Part shown: in pieces, positions 44,533 through 53,933 of the stretch | Position numbering within the stretch: the first letter of the stretch is position 1 | How the letters are laid out: every line of letters starts with the position of its first letter | DNA from: an uncultured Collinsella sp. | GTDB lineage: Bacteria; Actinomycetota; Coriobacteriia; Coriobacteriales; Coriobacteriaceae | Length of the DNA: 64,000 nucleotides | Assembly: GCA_902493515.1 (NCBI GenBank) | Contig: CABUPE010000009.1 | Span: 1-64,000, forward strand | Reading direction: 5' to 3' | The notes under the pieces: model-generated | Told to the model about the DNA's origin: nothing | The model's database searches: none | Seen by the model: the letters and a program-made list of their open reading frames with translations, nothing else | Translations under genes and position numbers: made by a program

Positions 44533-46980
44533 GTGAACGCCTTTGACCGATATGCTCCGTTTATCCAAGACTTCATCTACTCCCACGATTGGGAGAGCCT
44601 GCGCTCCATTCAGGTTGCGGCGGCAGATGCCATCTTTAACACACAAGACAATGTGCTCCTAACGGCATCCACAGCTTCCGGCAAAACCGAGGCAGCTTTC
44701 TTTCCCATCCTGACCGAGTTTTGGGAGAACCCGCCCGCAAGCGTTGGCGCCCTCTACATCGGCCCCCTCAAGGCACTCATCAATGATCAGTTCGTCCGTC
44801 TCAATGACCTGTGCGGAGAAGCCAACATCCCCGTCTGGCACTGGCATGGCGACGTCTCGCAATCGCACAAGGCTAAGCTCATCAAAAAACCGAGCGGCAT
44901 CCTTCAGATTACGCCCGAGTCGCTCGAGGCACTCCTGATCCATAAGCATGTGGCGATCCCGCGCATGTTCTGCGACCTGCGCTATGTGGTCATTGACGAG
45001 GTCCATTCGCTTATGCGCGGCGATCGAGGCGGGCAGACGCTCTGCCTTATTGAGCGCCTGTCGCGCATGGCAGGCGTGCAGCCCCGTCGCATTGGCCTTT
45101 CCGCTACCATCGGCGACCCCGAGCGCACGGGCGCTTTTCTCTCACAGGGAACGGGACGCGACTGCGTTATCCCCCGTTTTGAGGAGCCGCGTCGCGTGTG
45201 GCGCATCTCCATGGAGCACTTCTACAACTCGGGTCCTCAGGCACAGCAGCGGGGATTCGAGAGCATGGGTCCTCAAGAGGCCGAAGTGCTTGCGTGCGAG
45301 CGCATTGAGGCAGCGGCACCCGCGGCACTGCCCGCATCCGGACAAGACATGCGTCACAGCGGACAGCTCACACAAGAGGAGCGCCGTCAACGTCGTGAGC
45401 GGGCACGGGGCAAGGCCGCTCCCAAGGACCGCCAAACTTCCTCGGCCCCCGAGGGCGAAGTCGACATCCCCCGAGCACCCGAACAGGCATTACTCAATCC
45501 AACCGACACAGCACCAGACAACGCCGACCCCGGCATGGGCTATATCTTCGAACACACCCGCGGCCGCAAGTGCCTGGTCTTTGCCAACTCGCGCGAGGAG
45601 GCGGAGGCCGTGTGCTCCATGCTGCGTAGCTACTGCGAGAGCCGACACGAGCCCGACCGCTTTCTCATCCATCACGGCAATCTTTCGGCATCGTTGCGCG
45701 AGACGGCAGAAGAGCTTATGCGCGACGAGGAACAGGCACAGACGACCGTCACCACCTCTACGCTTGAGCTTGGCATCGATATCGGCCGTCTGGAGCGTGC
45801 CTTCCAGATCGACGCGCCGTTTACCGTCAGCTCCTTTTTGCAGCGTATGGGCCGCACGGGACGCCGCGATCTTCCACCCGAGATGTGGTTCGTCATGCGC
45901 GAGGAAGAGCCTGAACCGCGCACGATGATGCCCGAGACCATTCCTTGGAAGCTCCTGCAGGGCATCGCACTCGTACAGCTCTATCGCGAGGAAAAGTGGG
46001 TCGAGCCGCCTGAGCTCGATCGACTCCCCTACAGTCTGCTCTATCACCAGACCATGTCGACCCTCGCCAGCACCGGAGAGCTCACGCCAGCCGAACTTGC
46101 CCAGCGCGTGCTCACACTCAGCTATTTCCATCGCGTCTCAGCCGATGACTATCGCGTGCTGCTGCGTCACCTCATTAAGATCGATCATATCCAGGTCACC
46201 GAGGGCGGTGGGCTCATCGTGGGCCTCGCGGGCGAGCGCATCATCAACAACTTTAAGTTCTACGCCGTGTTCCAGGAAAACGAGGAGTTCACCGTTCGCA
46301 GCGAGTCGGCCGAGTTGGGCACGATTGTCAATCCGCCACCGCCCGGTGAGCGCATCGCCATCGCCGGACACTGCTGGATTGTCGAGGAAGTGGACTGGAA
46401 GCGTCATACCGTCTTTGCCACGCAGGTCAAAGGTCGTGTGCCGGCTTACTTTGGTGACTGCCCCGGTGACATCAATACACACGTACTCGAACGCATGCGC
46501 AAGGCGCTCAACGAGCACGCGGCATATCCGTACCTTATGGGTAATGCGCGGGCCCGTCTGGCGCAGGCTCGCCATACAGCCGAGATTTCGGGTGCGGGAA
46601 CTAAGCCGCTCATTAACCTGGGCGGCGACACCTGGGTGCTCTTCCCCTGGCTGGGCAGCTACGCCTTTTTGGCGCTCGAGCGCATGCTCAAGATTAAATG
46701 TGCCGCGGAGCTGGGCCTTCGCGGACTCGACCCGTCACGCCCGTACTTTCTGCAGTTTAAGATGAAGGCCGACGAGGAGACGTTCTTTGAGGCGCTCGCC
46801 GCCGAGGTCGAGAAGGACTTCGATCCCATCGAGCTCGTCTATCCCGGCGAGGTGCCTTACTTTGATCGTTACGACGAGTACGTTCCCGAGGAACTCGTGC
46901 GCAAGGGCTTTGCCGAAGGCGTACTCGACATAGAGGGCATGAAGCAGCGTGTTCTCGGCTGGCGCCTGGCCATGAAGTAG
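44533..46980 (+). CDS. Lhr-like DEAD/DEAH helicase
   Basis: 815 residues. Superfamily 2 motifs: TASTASGKTE (44-53), LKALINDQF, VIDEVHSLM (about 153), SATIG, then after an insert of low complexity (about 265-325) the second RecA domain with STLELGIDIG and FLQRMGRTGRR (about 436). A long C-terminal domain follows, as in the Lhr and BrxHI group. It starts with GTG 4 bases after AGGAGG. It is the third member of the TerB-ATPase-helicase set and probably unwinds DNA under control of the ATPase. Confidence 0.9.
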   Translation: MNAFDRYAPFIQDFIYSHDWESLRSIQVAAADAIFNTQDNVLLTASTASGKTEAAFFPILTEFWENPPASVGALYIGPLKALINDQFVRLNDLCGEANIPVWHWHGDVSQSHKAKLIKKPSGILQITPESLEALLIHKHVAIPRMFCDLRYVVIDEVHSLMRGDRGGQTLCLIERLSRMAGVQPRRIGLSATIGDPERTGAFLSQGTGRDCVIPRFEEPRRVWRISMEHFYNSGPQAQQRGFESMGPQEAEVLACERIEAAAPAALPASGQDMRHSGQLTQEERRQRRERARGKAAPKDRQTSSAPEGEVDIPRAPEQALLNPTDTAPDNADPGMGYIFEHTRGRKCLVFANSREEAEAVCSMLRSYCESRHEPDRFLIHHGNLSASLRETAEELMRDEEQAQTTVTTSTLELGIDIGRLERAFQIDAPFTVSSFLQRMGRTGRRDLPPEMWFVMREEEPEPRTMMPETIPWKLLQGIALVQLYREEKWVEPPELDRLPYSLLYHQTMSTLASTGELTPAELAQRVLTLSYFHRVSADDYRVLLRHLIKIDHIQVTEGGGLIVGLAGERIINNFKFYAVFQENEEFTVRSESAELGTIVNPPPPGERIAIAGHCWIVEEVDWKRHTVFATQVKGRVPAYFGDCPGDINTHVLERMRKALNEHAAYPYLMGNARARLAQARHTAEISGAGTKPLINLGGDTWVLFPWLGSYAFLALERMLKIKCAAELGLRGLDPSRPYFLQFKMKADEETFFEALAAEVEKDFDPIELVYPGEVPYFDRYDEYVPEELVRKGFAEGVLDIEGMKQRVLGWRLAMK

Positions 46981-47024
46981 CTAAAAGAGCCCCGTCACAA
47001 ACAGACTGGTCGCAGGAAGACGCG

Positions 47025-47900
47025 CTAGTCGTGGAGTGCAGTGCCGAGGAAGTCGGCGTCGAAGGGCACGTCTTCGGCAAAGGCATAGTCGCTGTCGCTG
47101 GCGATGAGCAGGTAGTTCTCCTCGCCACCGAACTCCGCATCGCCACATGGGACCACCCAGGCGTGGGCGAATACCTCGAGCACCGTGGCAGCGCAGTCGC
47201 GCAGGAACGTCACATCGCTCCCCTCGTTTGCGCTCACGATATTGGCCACGTAGATACCCCCGGGGTTCAGGCTGCCTCGCACCAGGCGCAGCGCCTCAAC
47301 GGTCGCCAGCTCGCGCACGGGCTCGGCACCGCCAAAGCAATCGCTCACGACCACGTCGTAGCGACGATGGCCCACGCTCGTCACGCCCAGATATGAGCGA
47401 GCCTCGGCGGTAATCACCCGCAGGCGATCGCCCGCCGCGTGCTCCAGCTCGTCTAGGTAGAACCAGCGGCGCGCCAGGCGCGTAATCTCTCCGTCATACT
47501 CGATGACGTCCATGCGCAAGCCCTCGTGCGACATCAGGGCGAACTTAGGATAGGCAAACCCGCCGCCGCCCAGCATAAGCATGCGGTCGATACCGTGACC
47601 ATAAGCGTCACGCATTGCGTCCTCGGCCTCAAACGCATCGTCAAACGCACGATAGTACGCAAAGACGGGCTCCGCCCAACGCTCGCCAACGTAGCTTGCG
47701 CTTTGGTAGACGCCGCCTTGCACCAACACGCGAATCTCATCGCCGCCCTCATCGTGCACGCGTTTCACACGCGCCAACCCATTGCGGGTTCGCGCAACCT
47801 GCAGACAGGCAGCACGAACAGCGACAGCGGCCGCACCAAGCGCCGCGGCTCCCAGAGCAACGCCGGCAACGACACCAGCAGAAACACTCGGCTTGTTCAT
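47025..47900 (-). CDS. Membrane-anchored spermidine-synthase-like methyltransferase-fold protein
   Basis: 291 residues. One N-terminal hydrophobic helix (about 8-30), then a Rossmann fold with MLMLGGGGFAYPKFAL and VIEYDGEITRLARRWF, and YDVVVSDCFGG, similar to polyamine aminopropyltransferases. The membrane anchor and missing polyamine genes make true spermidine synthesis uncertain. AAGGAG precedes the ATG, which overlaps the Elp3 stop codon (TAAATG), so the two are co-translated. Confidence 0.82.
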   Translation of the reverse strand: MNKPSVSAGVVAGVALGAAALGAAAVAVRAACLQVARTRNGLARVKRVHDEGGDEIRVLVQGGVYQSASYVGERWAEPVFAYYRAFDDAFEAEDAMRDAYGHGIDRMLMLGGGGFAYPKFALMSHEGLRMDVIEYDGEITRLARRWFYLDELEHAAGDRLRVITAEARSYLGVTSVGHRRYDVVVSDCFGGAEPVRELATVEALRLVRGSLNPGGIYVANIVSANEGSDVTFLRDCAATVLEVFAHAWVVPCGDAEFGGEENYLLIASDSDYAFAEDVPFDADFLGTALHD

Positions 47901-49808
47901 TTAGAGCTCCTTTTGCAGATAGAGTCCATGGTCGTAAAAACCCAAATGACGATAGTACTCGCGCGTACCAATCGCGCTGATCACGTTGATGCGCGCATAA
48001 CCCGCATCCCGGGCAATCTCGCACGCACGCTCTACGAGCAAACGCCCCAATCCATGGTGCTGGGCTGCCTGGCCTTGATCCCCCACGCGCGCCGCCATGC
48101 CATACACGTGTACCTCGCGAATCATCGCCTCGTCCGGCATCGTCGGCAACTCGTCCGCATGTGTGGCAACAAAAGTACGATCGGGCAGCGACAGGCGCAA
48201 AAAACCCGCGATCTTGCCCTGCGGCGTCACCCACTGCAAAAAGCGCTCGTGCGTCACCGGCGTCTCGTACGCCACCTCCTCGTCAAGGGTCAGCTCATCC
48301 AAGTCGGCACCCGCCGTGCTGATCTCGCGATAGCGAATCTCGCGCACCGTCGCGCCTTCCCCACGAGCAGCCAAGCGGTTTTCGACGAGCTGACGCAGGT
48401 TGGGCTTCTTGTTGCCCACCATGATGTCATCGGAGCTAAAGTCGCGGATCATGCGACTGATACGGCAGAACGCCGGCGTCACCACGATGTCGTCGGCCAG
48501 CACATCGAGCAGCTCTTCCTCGGTATAGGGACGCCACTCGCCGCGCTCGTAGCAGCCCACCAGACGCGAGCCCTCGATGAGCGCACACGGATAGACTTTG
48601 ACCTCGTCGGGCATAAAGGCCCCTTCGGTCATAAAGCGCTCGTAATCGCGCTTGTCCCCTTCGGGCGTGGCGCCCAGCAAGTTGAGCATAAAATGCGCAT
48701 GGATCTTAAAGCCAAACAGGCGTGCAAGCGAAAACGCCCGCTCGATCTGCGCCACCGAAATGCGACGCTCGTTGATATCGAGCAAATGTTGGTCGAGACT
48801 CTGAATACCCATCTGAATCTTGGTGCAGCCGAGGCGGCGGATGAGCGTAAGCGCCTGCGGCGTTACGGCATCGGGGCGCGTCTCGATAACGAGCCCCACC
48901 ACGCGATGCTTCGCCGTCTCGTTGATGCGCTGCTGACGCTCAAGCTCCTCCATCGTTGCCGCCTGCCACTCGGCAACCTCGCCCCACGGCGTACCGGGGC
49001 CGTACAGACGACGCACCGCGCGGTTATACCCGCCCACGACAGCATCCACACGCTCCTGCTCGTCGACAACGCCGGCAGCAAGCTCAGCCTCGTCTGTCGC
49101 AATGCCGGCAGCCCGATAGCGCTCGCGACGCTCCGCCACCACCGGCGGCAGCGCATCGGCGGGCGCATCATCGAGCAGACGCCCCGCCTCGGCACGGCTG
49201 ATGCCCGGACGCGCCAACATGGGGTTGGCCGCCACACCAGCCACGGCATCGTCATTGAGCGCGCGGAAGAGCTCCGACATAAACCACGCCTGATACCCTT
49301 GCGGATAGTCGCTCCAGGTACCGCCAAGAACGATAAGCTCGATCTTGTCGGTTGCATGCCCCATCTGCGAAAGCGCGGTCAGACGAGCACTCACCTGCAG
49401 ATATGGGTCAAAGCAATTTTGCTCCGCACGGGCACACGCCGGCTCAGCGTGCAGATAGCTTTTGGGCATACGCAGATCGTTGGGGCAAAACAGGCAATCG
49501 CCCGAGCATGGCCAGGGCTTGGTGATGACGGTAATGGTCGCCACGCCCGAAGCCGTGCGACGAGGCTTCATGCGCAGGACCTGCAGCAGTTGACGCTCCA
49601 ACTCGGCATCAACATTCCAGGCAGCCCACCGAGTCGGCTCCTCACGTTTAACCAGCTGGTAAAACGGCAGCAGACGGCGCTTGGCCAAATCGCGTTTGTC
49701 GGCACCCTCACGGCGCGCCTCGGCATGTATCAGTTTGACGAGTGCCTTGTCGTCCACGGTCTCGCCGCGACGCAGGGCCTCAAGTATGTTCAAGATAATC
49801 TGTTCCAT
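47901..49808 (-). CDS. elp3: Bacterial Elp3 (tRNA U34 modification radical-SAM acetyltransferase)
   Basis: 635 residues. The radical SAM part has CSGDCLFCPNDLRMPKSY (about residue 100) and GGTWSDYPQGYQAWF. The C-terminal GNAT part has HHGLGRLLVERACEIARDAGYARINVISAIGTREYYRHLGFYDHGLYL, the Elp3 pattern. In archaea and eukaryotes Elp3 makes the cm5U precursor at tRNA wobble U34. Here it stands without the other Elongator subunits, as in all bacteria that have it. It is followed with no gap by the spermidine-synthase-like gene. Confidence 0.92.
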   Translation of the reverse strand: MEQIILNILEALRRGETVDDKALVKLIHAEARREGADKRDLAKRRLLPFYQLVKREEPTRWAAWNVDAELERQLLQVLRMKPRRTASGVATITVITKPWPCSGDCLFCPNDLRMPKSYLHAEPACARAEQNCFDPYLQVSARLTALSQMGHATDKIELIVLGGTWSDYPQGYQAWFMSELFRALNDDAVAGVAANPMLARPGISRAEAGRLLDDAPADALPPVVAERRERYRAAGIATDEAELAAGVVDEQERVDAVVGGYNRAVRRLYGPGTPWGEVAEWQAATMEELERQQRINETAKHRVVGLVIETRPDAVTPQALTLIRRLGCTKIQMGIQSLDQHLLDINERRISVAQIERAFSLARLFGFKIHAHFMLNLLGATPEGDKRDYERFMTEGAFMPDEVKVYPCALIEGSRLVGCYERGEWRPYTEEELLDVLADDIVVTPAFCRISRMIRDFSSDDIMVGNKKPNLRQLVENRLAARGEGATVREIRYREISTAGADLDELTLDEEVAYETPVTHERFLQWVTPQGKIAGFLRLSLPDRTFVATHADELPTMPDEAMIREVHVYGMAARVGDQGQAAQHHGLGRLLVERACEIARDAGYARINVISAIGTREYYRHLGFYDHGLYLQKEL

Positions 49809-49907
49809 GCCCCCATTGTAAAGGCAAAGGCGCCGGAGCCGATCTCGGCTTCGGCGCCTTCATCAAACAGCGCGTCTATATCTTCGCCTAGGCTTTCGTC
49901 TGCCTCA

Positions 49908-50807
49908 CTACTCCGAATCAAACGACATGTCGCCCGAATCGACTTCAAAACTATACACAGCAGACTTATCCCCGTTATCGAATTCAAGATTCAAAATGGT
50001 CTCGCCGTCGTAGCCAAGCGGAAGGAAATCACTCTCGAAGTCGCCGCTGCCCAAGGTGAGGCTCGCCTTAAAGCCCGTCGAGTTCGGAACCGTCATCTCC
50101 ACATCGCCCGAGCCCACACTCACGTCCATCGATTTCGCGGGGGCCTGGTAAAGCTCGAACGTCACATCGCCCGAACCGACCTCAGCGCTGAGCGCATCAG
50201 TCACGCTGCCCGTAAACTCTACATCTCCCGCACCCAGGAAAAGGTCGAAACCGTCACAGATGACACCGACAATCTGCAGATCACCCGAGCCCACGTGCGC
50301 GTTGACTCCCTTCAGATGTTCGGCAACACGGCGCGGCAGCTCGACCGTAACTGAGCGATCGATTGCCTTATCGTCATCACTTCCAAACTGGGAAACCTTG
50401 AGCGTCGAGTTCTCGACGGATGCGATGTTTTGCGTCGCGGCCTTGGAGGCATCCATACCCTTGGCAACGCGCCCCCGCTCGATAACACGAGCCTTGTTGC
50501 CATCAACAACCTTGACGTCCACCGAAGCCGCATTGATATCGAAATCGAGGTAGCGGAACTCATCGGCATCAAAAGTCGTGCTCGAAAGCTGCTGAGGCCG
50601 AGCGGAATAGTTACCGCCATCCAAAAGATCGTCCTCGTCAACCGCATCGTCCATACCAGACAAGCCGGATACAACATCGTCGAGGTCCCACGGGCCATCA
50701 AAATGAATCAAAGTCCGCGAAATGCCAAAGACAAGTCCGATGATGAGCACAAACGCTCCGATGCCGACGCCCAGGCGCAGCTTGGATTCATGCGAAAGCC
50801 TCATCAT
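49908..50807 (-). CDS. Membrane-anchored DUF4097 beta-repeat protein
   Basis: 299 residues. One helix (about 13-32) anchors an outside domain of repeated GSGDV-type strands (VGSGDLQIVG, LGAGDVEFTG, VGSGDVTFEL, VGSGDVEMT, LGSGDFES), the DUF4097 right-handed beta-helix-like fold. Such proteins often accompany envelope stress regulators. Its ATG overlaps the stop codon of the HTH gene by 4 bases (ATGA), so the two work together. Confidence 0.85.
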   Translation of the reverse strand: MMRLSHESKLRLGVGIGAFVLIIGLVFGISRTLIHFDGPWDLDDVVSGLSGMDDAVDEDDLLDGGNYSARPQQLSSTTFDADEFRYLDFDINAASVDVKVVDGNKARVIERGRVAKGMDASKAATQNIASVENSTLKVSQFGSDDDKAIDRSVTVELPRRVAEHLKGVNAHVGSGDLQIVGVICDGFDLFLGAGDVEFTGSVTDALSAEVGSGDVTFELYQAPAKSMDVSVGSGDVEMTVPNSTGFKASLTLGSGDFESDFLPLGYDGETILNLEFDNGDKSAVYSFEVDSGDMSFDSE

Positions 50808-51526
50808 TCGTCACCTTCTTTGGCACATGGCTCAGCGGTAGTCGCGGTAGCCACGTCAGCATCAGATTCCGCAGAAGTATCCTTCCCCTGGGCCTTGACC
50901 GCCACCGACGCCGAACCAACCTGAATATCCCCGCGCGCCCAATCGCCATCGAGCGCACGCGCCACCCAGTGATAGATGGGAATCGTAAAGAAGATCAGTG
51001 CGGCAAAGGGGCCGGCACCAAACAGGAACATCAGCAAAAAGAACAGCAGCCAGCACACGGCCCAATACGGGAACGACTGGAACGGGCCCTTCACCGGAGT
51101 CGAGCCAACCGCACCGCCACTCGTCGCCTGCGCCGTAGCGGCATTGGCGGCCTGTGCACTCCAGCTTGCCGCTTGCGCCGCCTTGGCGGCGGCATCACTC
51201 GCCTGCGTTGCCGCCTCGGTGGCACGTGCCGCCGCCTCATGGGTGCGTGCGCGCTCTGCCGCCTCGGCCTCGCGTTGGCGAGCGCGGTCCTCGTTCTCAA
51301 ACTCGATATCGTCCTCAATCTCGTCGCTCGGATTGAGCAACTCGTCCAAGCTCACGCCATAGAGTTTGGCGAGCAAGATCAGGTTCTCGGTATCGGGTGA
51401 GCTCTCCGCGCGCTCCCATTTACTGACCGCCTGGCGCGACAGCCCCAGCTTTCGCGCCAGCCCTTCTTGGCTAAAGCCTTTGCTGCGGCGAAGGTCGGCG
51501 AGCCGCTGCGCAGTTTCTACATTCAT
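50804..51526 (-). CDS. HTH (Xre-type) regulator with membrane C-terminus
   Basis: 240 residues. An N-terminal Cro/C1-type helix-turn-helix (QRLADLRRSKGFSQEGLARKLGLSRQAVSKWER) is followed by an Ala-rich coiled region and two membrane helices (about 150-190). A membrane-bound DNA-binding regulator coupled to a DUF4097 protein suggests envelope sensing. AGGAGG precedes the ATG at 51526; the longer frame to 51697 is rejected. Confidence 0.85.
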   Translation of the reverse strand: MNVETAQRLADLRRSKGFSQEGLARKLGLSRQAVSKWERAESSPDTENLILLAKLYGVSLDELLNPSDEIEDDIEFENEDRARQREAEAAERARTHEAAARATEAATQASDAAAKAAQAASWSAQAANAATAQATSGGAVGSTPVKGPFQSFPYWAVCWLLFFLLMFLFGAGPFAALIFFTIPIYHWVARALDGDWARGDIQVGSASVAVKAQGKDTSAESDADVATATTAEPCAKEGDE

Positions 51527-51793
51527 GGTTCCTCCTATGTGATGCCAGCCGTGCCGCCGGACCGTTTTTGTTCTTAAGGCGCCTTGCACAGTTAAAAATC
51601 TATCCGCCACCGCCAAAAACATGCCACCTATTCTAGTGAGATTTTTGACAACCGGCGGTTGCGGGTGCATATGAGCTGCGGAAATGTGTCCAAACAAAGC
51701 AATGACCCGTAGCTTGGTTGTCCCCGTTGCGGCGTTAACGGTAGTATGGTCGTACTGTTAATTCCGCACCGCCAACGGAGGGAGTTCCGCGCC

Positions 51794-52666
51794 GTGAACC
51801 GCGATTTCGCCTCATCGCTCATCCAGCTCAACAACACGTTCTATCGCGAGCACTCCGCCTCCTTCTCCGATACGCGCCAGGCCCCGTGGCCCGGCTGGGT
51901 GCGCACCATGGACATCGCGCTCGGGCAGCTCGACGTCGCCACGATCGAGCATCCCGTCCGCGTCTTCGATCTTGCCTGCGGCAATATGCGATTCGAGAAT
52001 TTTGCCGCCGGCGGCGCACTTGCCGCCAAGGGCGTCGACGGCGCAAACCCCTCGGCAGATGCCAGCTGCCCGTTTGAGTTCTATGGTGTCGACTCGTGTC
52101 AAGATTTGGCTATCGATGCACATGGCCACGCCCTGCGCATTCCCAACCTGCACTTCCAGGAGCTCGACGTGCTCGACGCCCTCATGAAGCTCAACCCCGC
52201 CGAGACGCCCGACGTGCTTTTCGACGCCCCGCTCGCCGACATCTCGGTCTGCTTTGGCTTTATGCACCACGTGCCGTCGTGCGAGTACCGCGTACGCGTA
52301 CTCGACGCCCTGGTGCGGCAGACGCGCCCGGGCGGCATCATCGCCATCAGCTTTTGGGAGTTTATGAACGACGAGCGCATGGCGCGCAAGGCCGTTCGAG
52401 CCGAAGCCCGCGCCGAGCTCACCCCGCCGTTTGAGGGTTACGATTCCGCACAGTTTGAAGCCGGCGACCACCTCATCGGCTGGCAAAACGACCGCCACGC
52501 CTACCGCTATTGCCATCACTTTGACGATCAGCAGATCACCGACCTGGTGCGCGGCGTCCGTACGTTCTACAAGAGCGGCGAGGTCCCCGTGCGCGAGCTT
52601 GAGCGCTTCCATGCCGACGGTCGTAGCGGCGAGCTCAACCGCTATGTGATTCTCAAGCGCCTGTAG
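51794..52666 (+). CDS. Class I SAM-dependent methyltransferase
   Basis: 290 residues. Motif I FDLACGNMRFENF, motif II YGVDSC, ADISVCFGFMHHVPSCEYRVRVLDALVRQTRPGGIIAISFWE define the methyltransferase core. The substrate is unknown; its position before trmB makes an RNA substrate possible but is only suggestive. The GTG at 51794 is taken as start, with GGAGGGAG about 9 bases upstream; an ATG at 51746 gives 16 more residues. Confidence 0.82.
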   Translation: MNRDFASSLIQLNNTFYREHSASFSDTRQAPWPGWVRTMDIALGQLDVATIEHPVRVFDLACGNMRFENFAAGGALAAKGVDGANPSADASCPFEFYGVDSCQDLAIDAHGHALRIPNLHFQELDVLDALMKLNPAETPDVLFDAPLADISVCFGFMHHVPSCEYRVRVLDALVRQTRPGGIIAISFWEFMNDERMARKAVRAEARAELTPPFEGYDSAQFEAGDHLIGWQNDRHAYRYCHHFDDQQITDLVRGVRTFYKSGEVPVRELERFHADGRSGELNRYVILKRL

Positions 52667-52783
52667 GCACCGACGACTCGCCGCCGAGCCGCACCACATC
52701 TTTCGGGCAATCTATGCCCGCCCTTTTCAACCCATTGACGGAACGCGCGGCCATGCGTTTCGCATTTATGACCAAGGAGCCTC

Positions 52784-53623
52784 ATGGGAGCCGTCCACGT
52801 TCGCACGCCTAAGAACTTTGTGCTCGAGGAGCGCCTGGAGCGCTACGCCGATGCGATCGAGACGAACCCCGAGGCTTATGCCGGAGATTGGCGCGAGGCT
52901 TGCGCGCCAGCTGGCAGCAAGCCCTTCGAACACCTTCACCTGGATCTTGGCTGTGGCAAGGGAACCTATCTGGTCGAGCGCGCCCACCGCGAGCCCGACA
53001 CCCTCTTTATCGGCATGGACCAGGAGCCCATCTGCATCGCCTATGCCGCGCAGAAAATCTGCGAACAGGGGCTATCCAACGCACTCGTCCTGCCCCGAGG
53101 CGCCGCATCGCTGCCACAGCTGTTTGCCGCAGGCGAGCTCGATGCCATCACCATTAACTTTCCCACGCCGCAGCCCAAGGCCAAGTACGCTAAAAAACGA
53201 CTCGTCCATGTCGACCATCTGATGCTCTACCGCCCGCTCTTTTCAGCCGGCGCTACCGTCACGCTGCGCACCGATAGCAAGCCGTTGCGCGATTACGCCC
53301 TGGGACAGTTTGCCGCGGCCGGCTACGATACGCTTTGGGTAAGCGACGACGTCCGCCGCGACCATCCCGAGCACCCCGAGACCGAATATGAATGCCGCAC
53401 GCGCGAGATGGGTGCCGCCGTCTATGGCATTTGCGCCACACCCGGCGCGCAGCCCAGCGATGAACAGCTCGCGGCGGGCCGCGCGCAGGAGCAAAGCCTT
53501 GCCTGCTACCTGCCCGAAAACCTCGATGCGCTCACCTATGTACCTCTGGGCATGGAAGAGGCCGTCGAGAACTTTAGAAACCGCGCCCGCAAAGGCAAGA
53601 AGCGCCTGCCGCAGGAGTCCTAG
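52784..53623 (+). CDS. trmB: tRNA (guanine-N7)-methyltransferase
   Basis: 279 residues. SAM motif LHLDLGCGKGTYLVERA, GMDQEP and a LYRPLFSAGATVTLRTD region place it in the TrmB family, which makes m7G46 in tRNA. The usual catalytic-loop motif NF-D-WPKKRH reads NFPTPQPKAKYAKKRL here, so the W and the R/H positions differ. A family member with altered substrate choice is possible. It follows the methyltransferase gene after 117 bases. Confidence 0.85.
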   Translation: MGAVHVRTPKNFVLEERLERYADAIETNPEAYAGDWREACAPAGSKPFEHLHLDLGCGKGTYLVERAHREPDTLFIGMDQEPICIAYAAQKICEQGLSNALVLPRGAASLPQLFAAGELDAITINFPTPQPKAKYAKKRLVHVDHLMLYRPLFSAGATVTLRTDSKPLRDYALGQFAAAGYDTLWVSDDVRRDHPEHPETEYECRTREMGAAVYGICATPGAQPSDEQLAAGRAQEQSLACYLPENLDALTYVPLGMEEAVENFRNRARKGKKRLPQES

Positions 53624-53688
53624 GGGCTTCTGATGGTCGCGGCGTCGGCAAACAAGTGAAAATAGGCGTCAGCGAACGACCCTCAAAC

Positions 53689-53811
53689 CTAAGTGAGTAG
53701 ACTTTTTTGCAATAGCCAAGCACAACCCGCATAACGAAAACTAAAACCGCAGGTAGAGCTCTTGCGCAAAAGCCATGTGCTCGCGATATTGCAAAAAGTC
53801 TACTCACTTAG
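53689..53811 (+). repeat. 123-bp palindromic element, copy A
   Basis: Terminal inverted repeats CTAAGTGAGTAGACTTTTT...; the arms stay complementary inward for about 40 bases with interruptions. The centre has CCGCAGGTA at offset 58 and CTTG at offset 72. The right terminus is CTACTCACTTAG. It lies between trmB and the helicase gene; orientation is given by the central motif. An identical-length copy is at 63705. Confidence 0.9.
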
Positions 53812-53933
53812 CTGGCAACTGCACCAAACGGCTGGGCAGAACGCCCATTTCCTGCATTTTCTCGCGCGCTGGCACCCCGCGCCGCTGCTACGCCATAATA
53901 GTTGGCGGACAAACGGCGAGAGAAAGCAACCAC

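Noticed and set aside
41359..46980. BREX defence system
   Set aside because: Only the BrxD-like ATPase and an Lhr-like helicase are present; PglX, PglZ, BrxC and the other BREX parts are absent.
47526..50354. Plus-strand frame of 942 codons
   Set aside because: Lies opposite Elp3, the spermidine-synthase-like gene and the DUF4097 gene, all of which have clear family motifs.
53689..53811. Insertion sequence with a transposase
   Set aside because: The element is only 123 bp, has no open frame and no visible target-site duplication; it can at most be a non-autonomous element.
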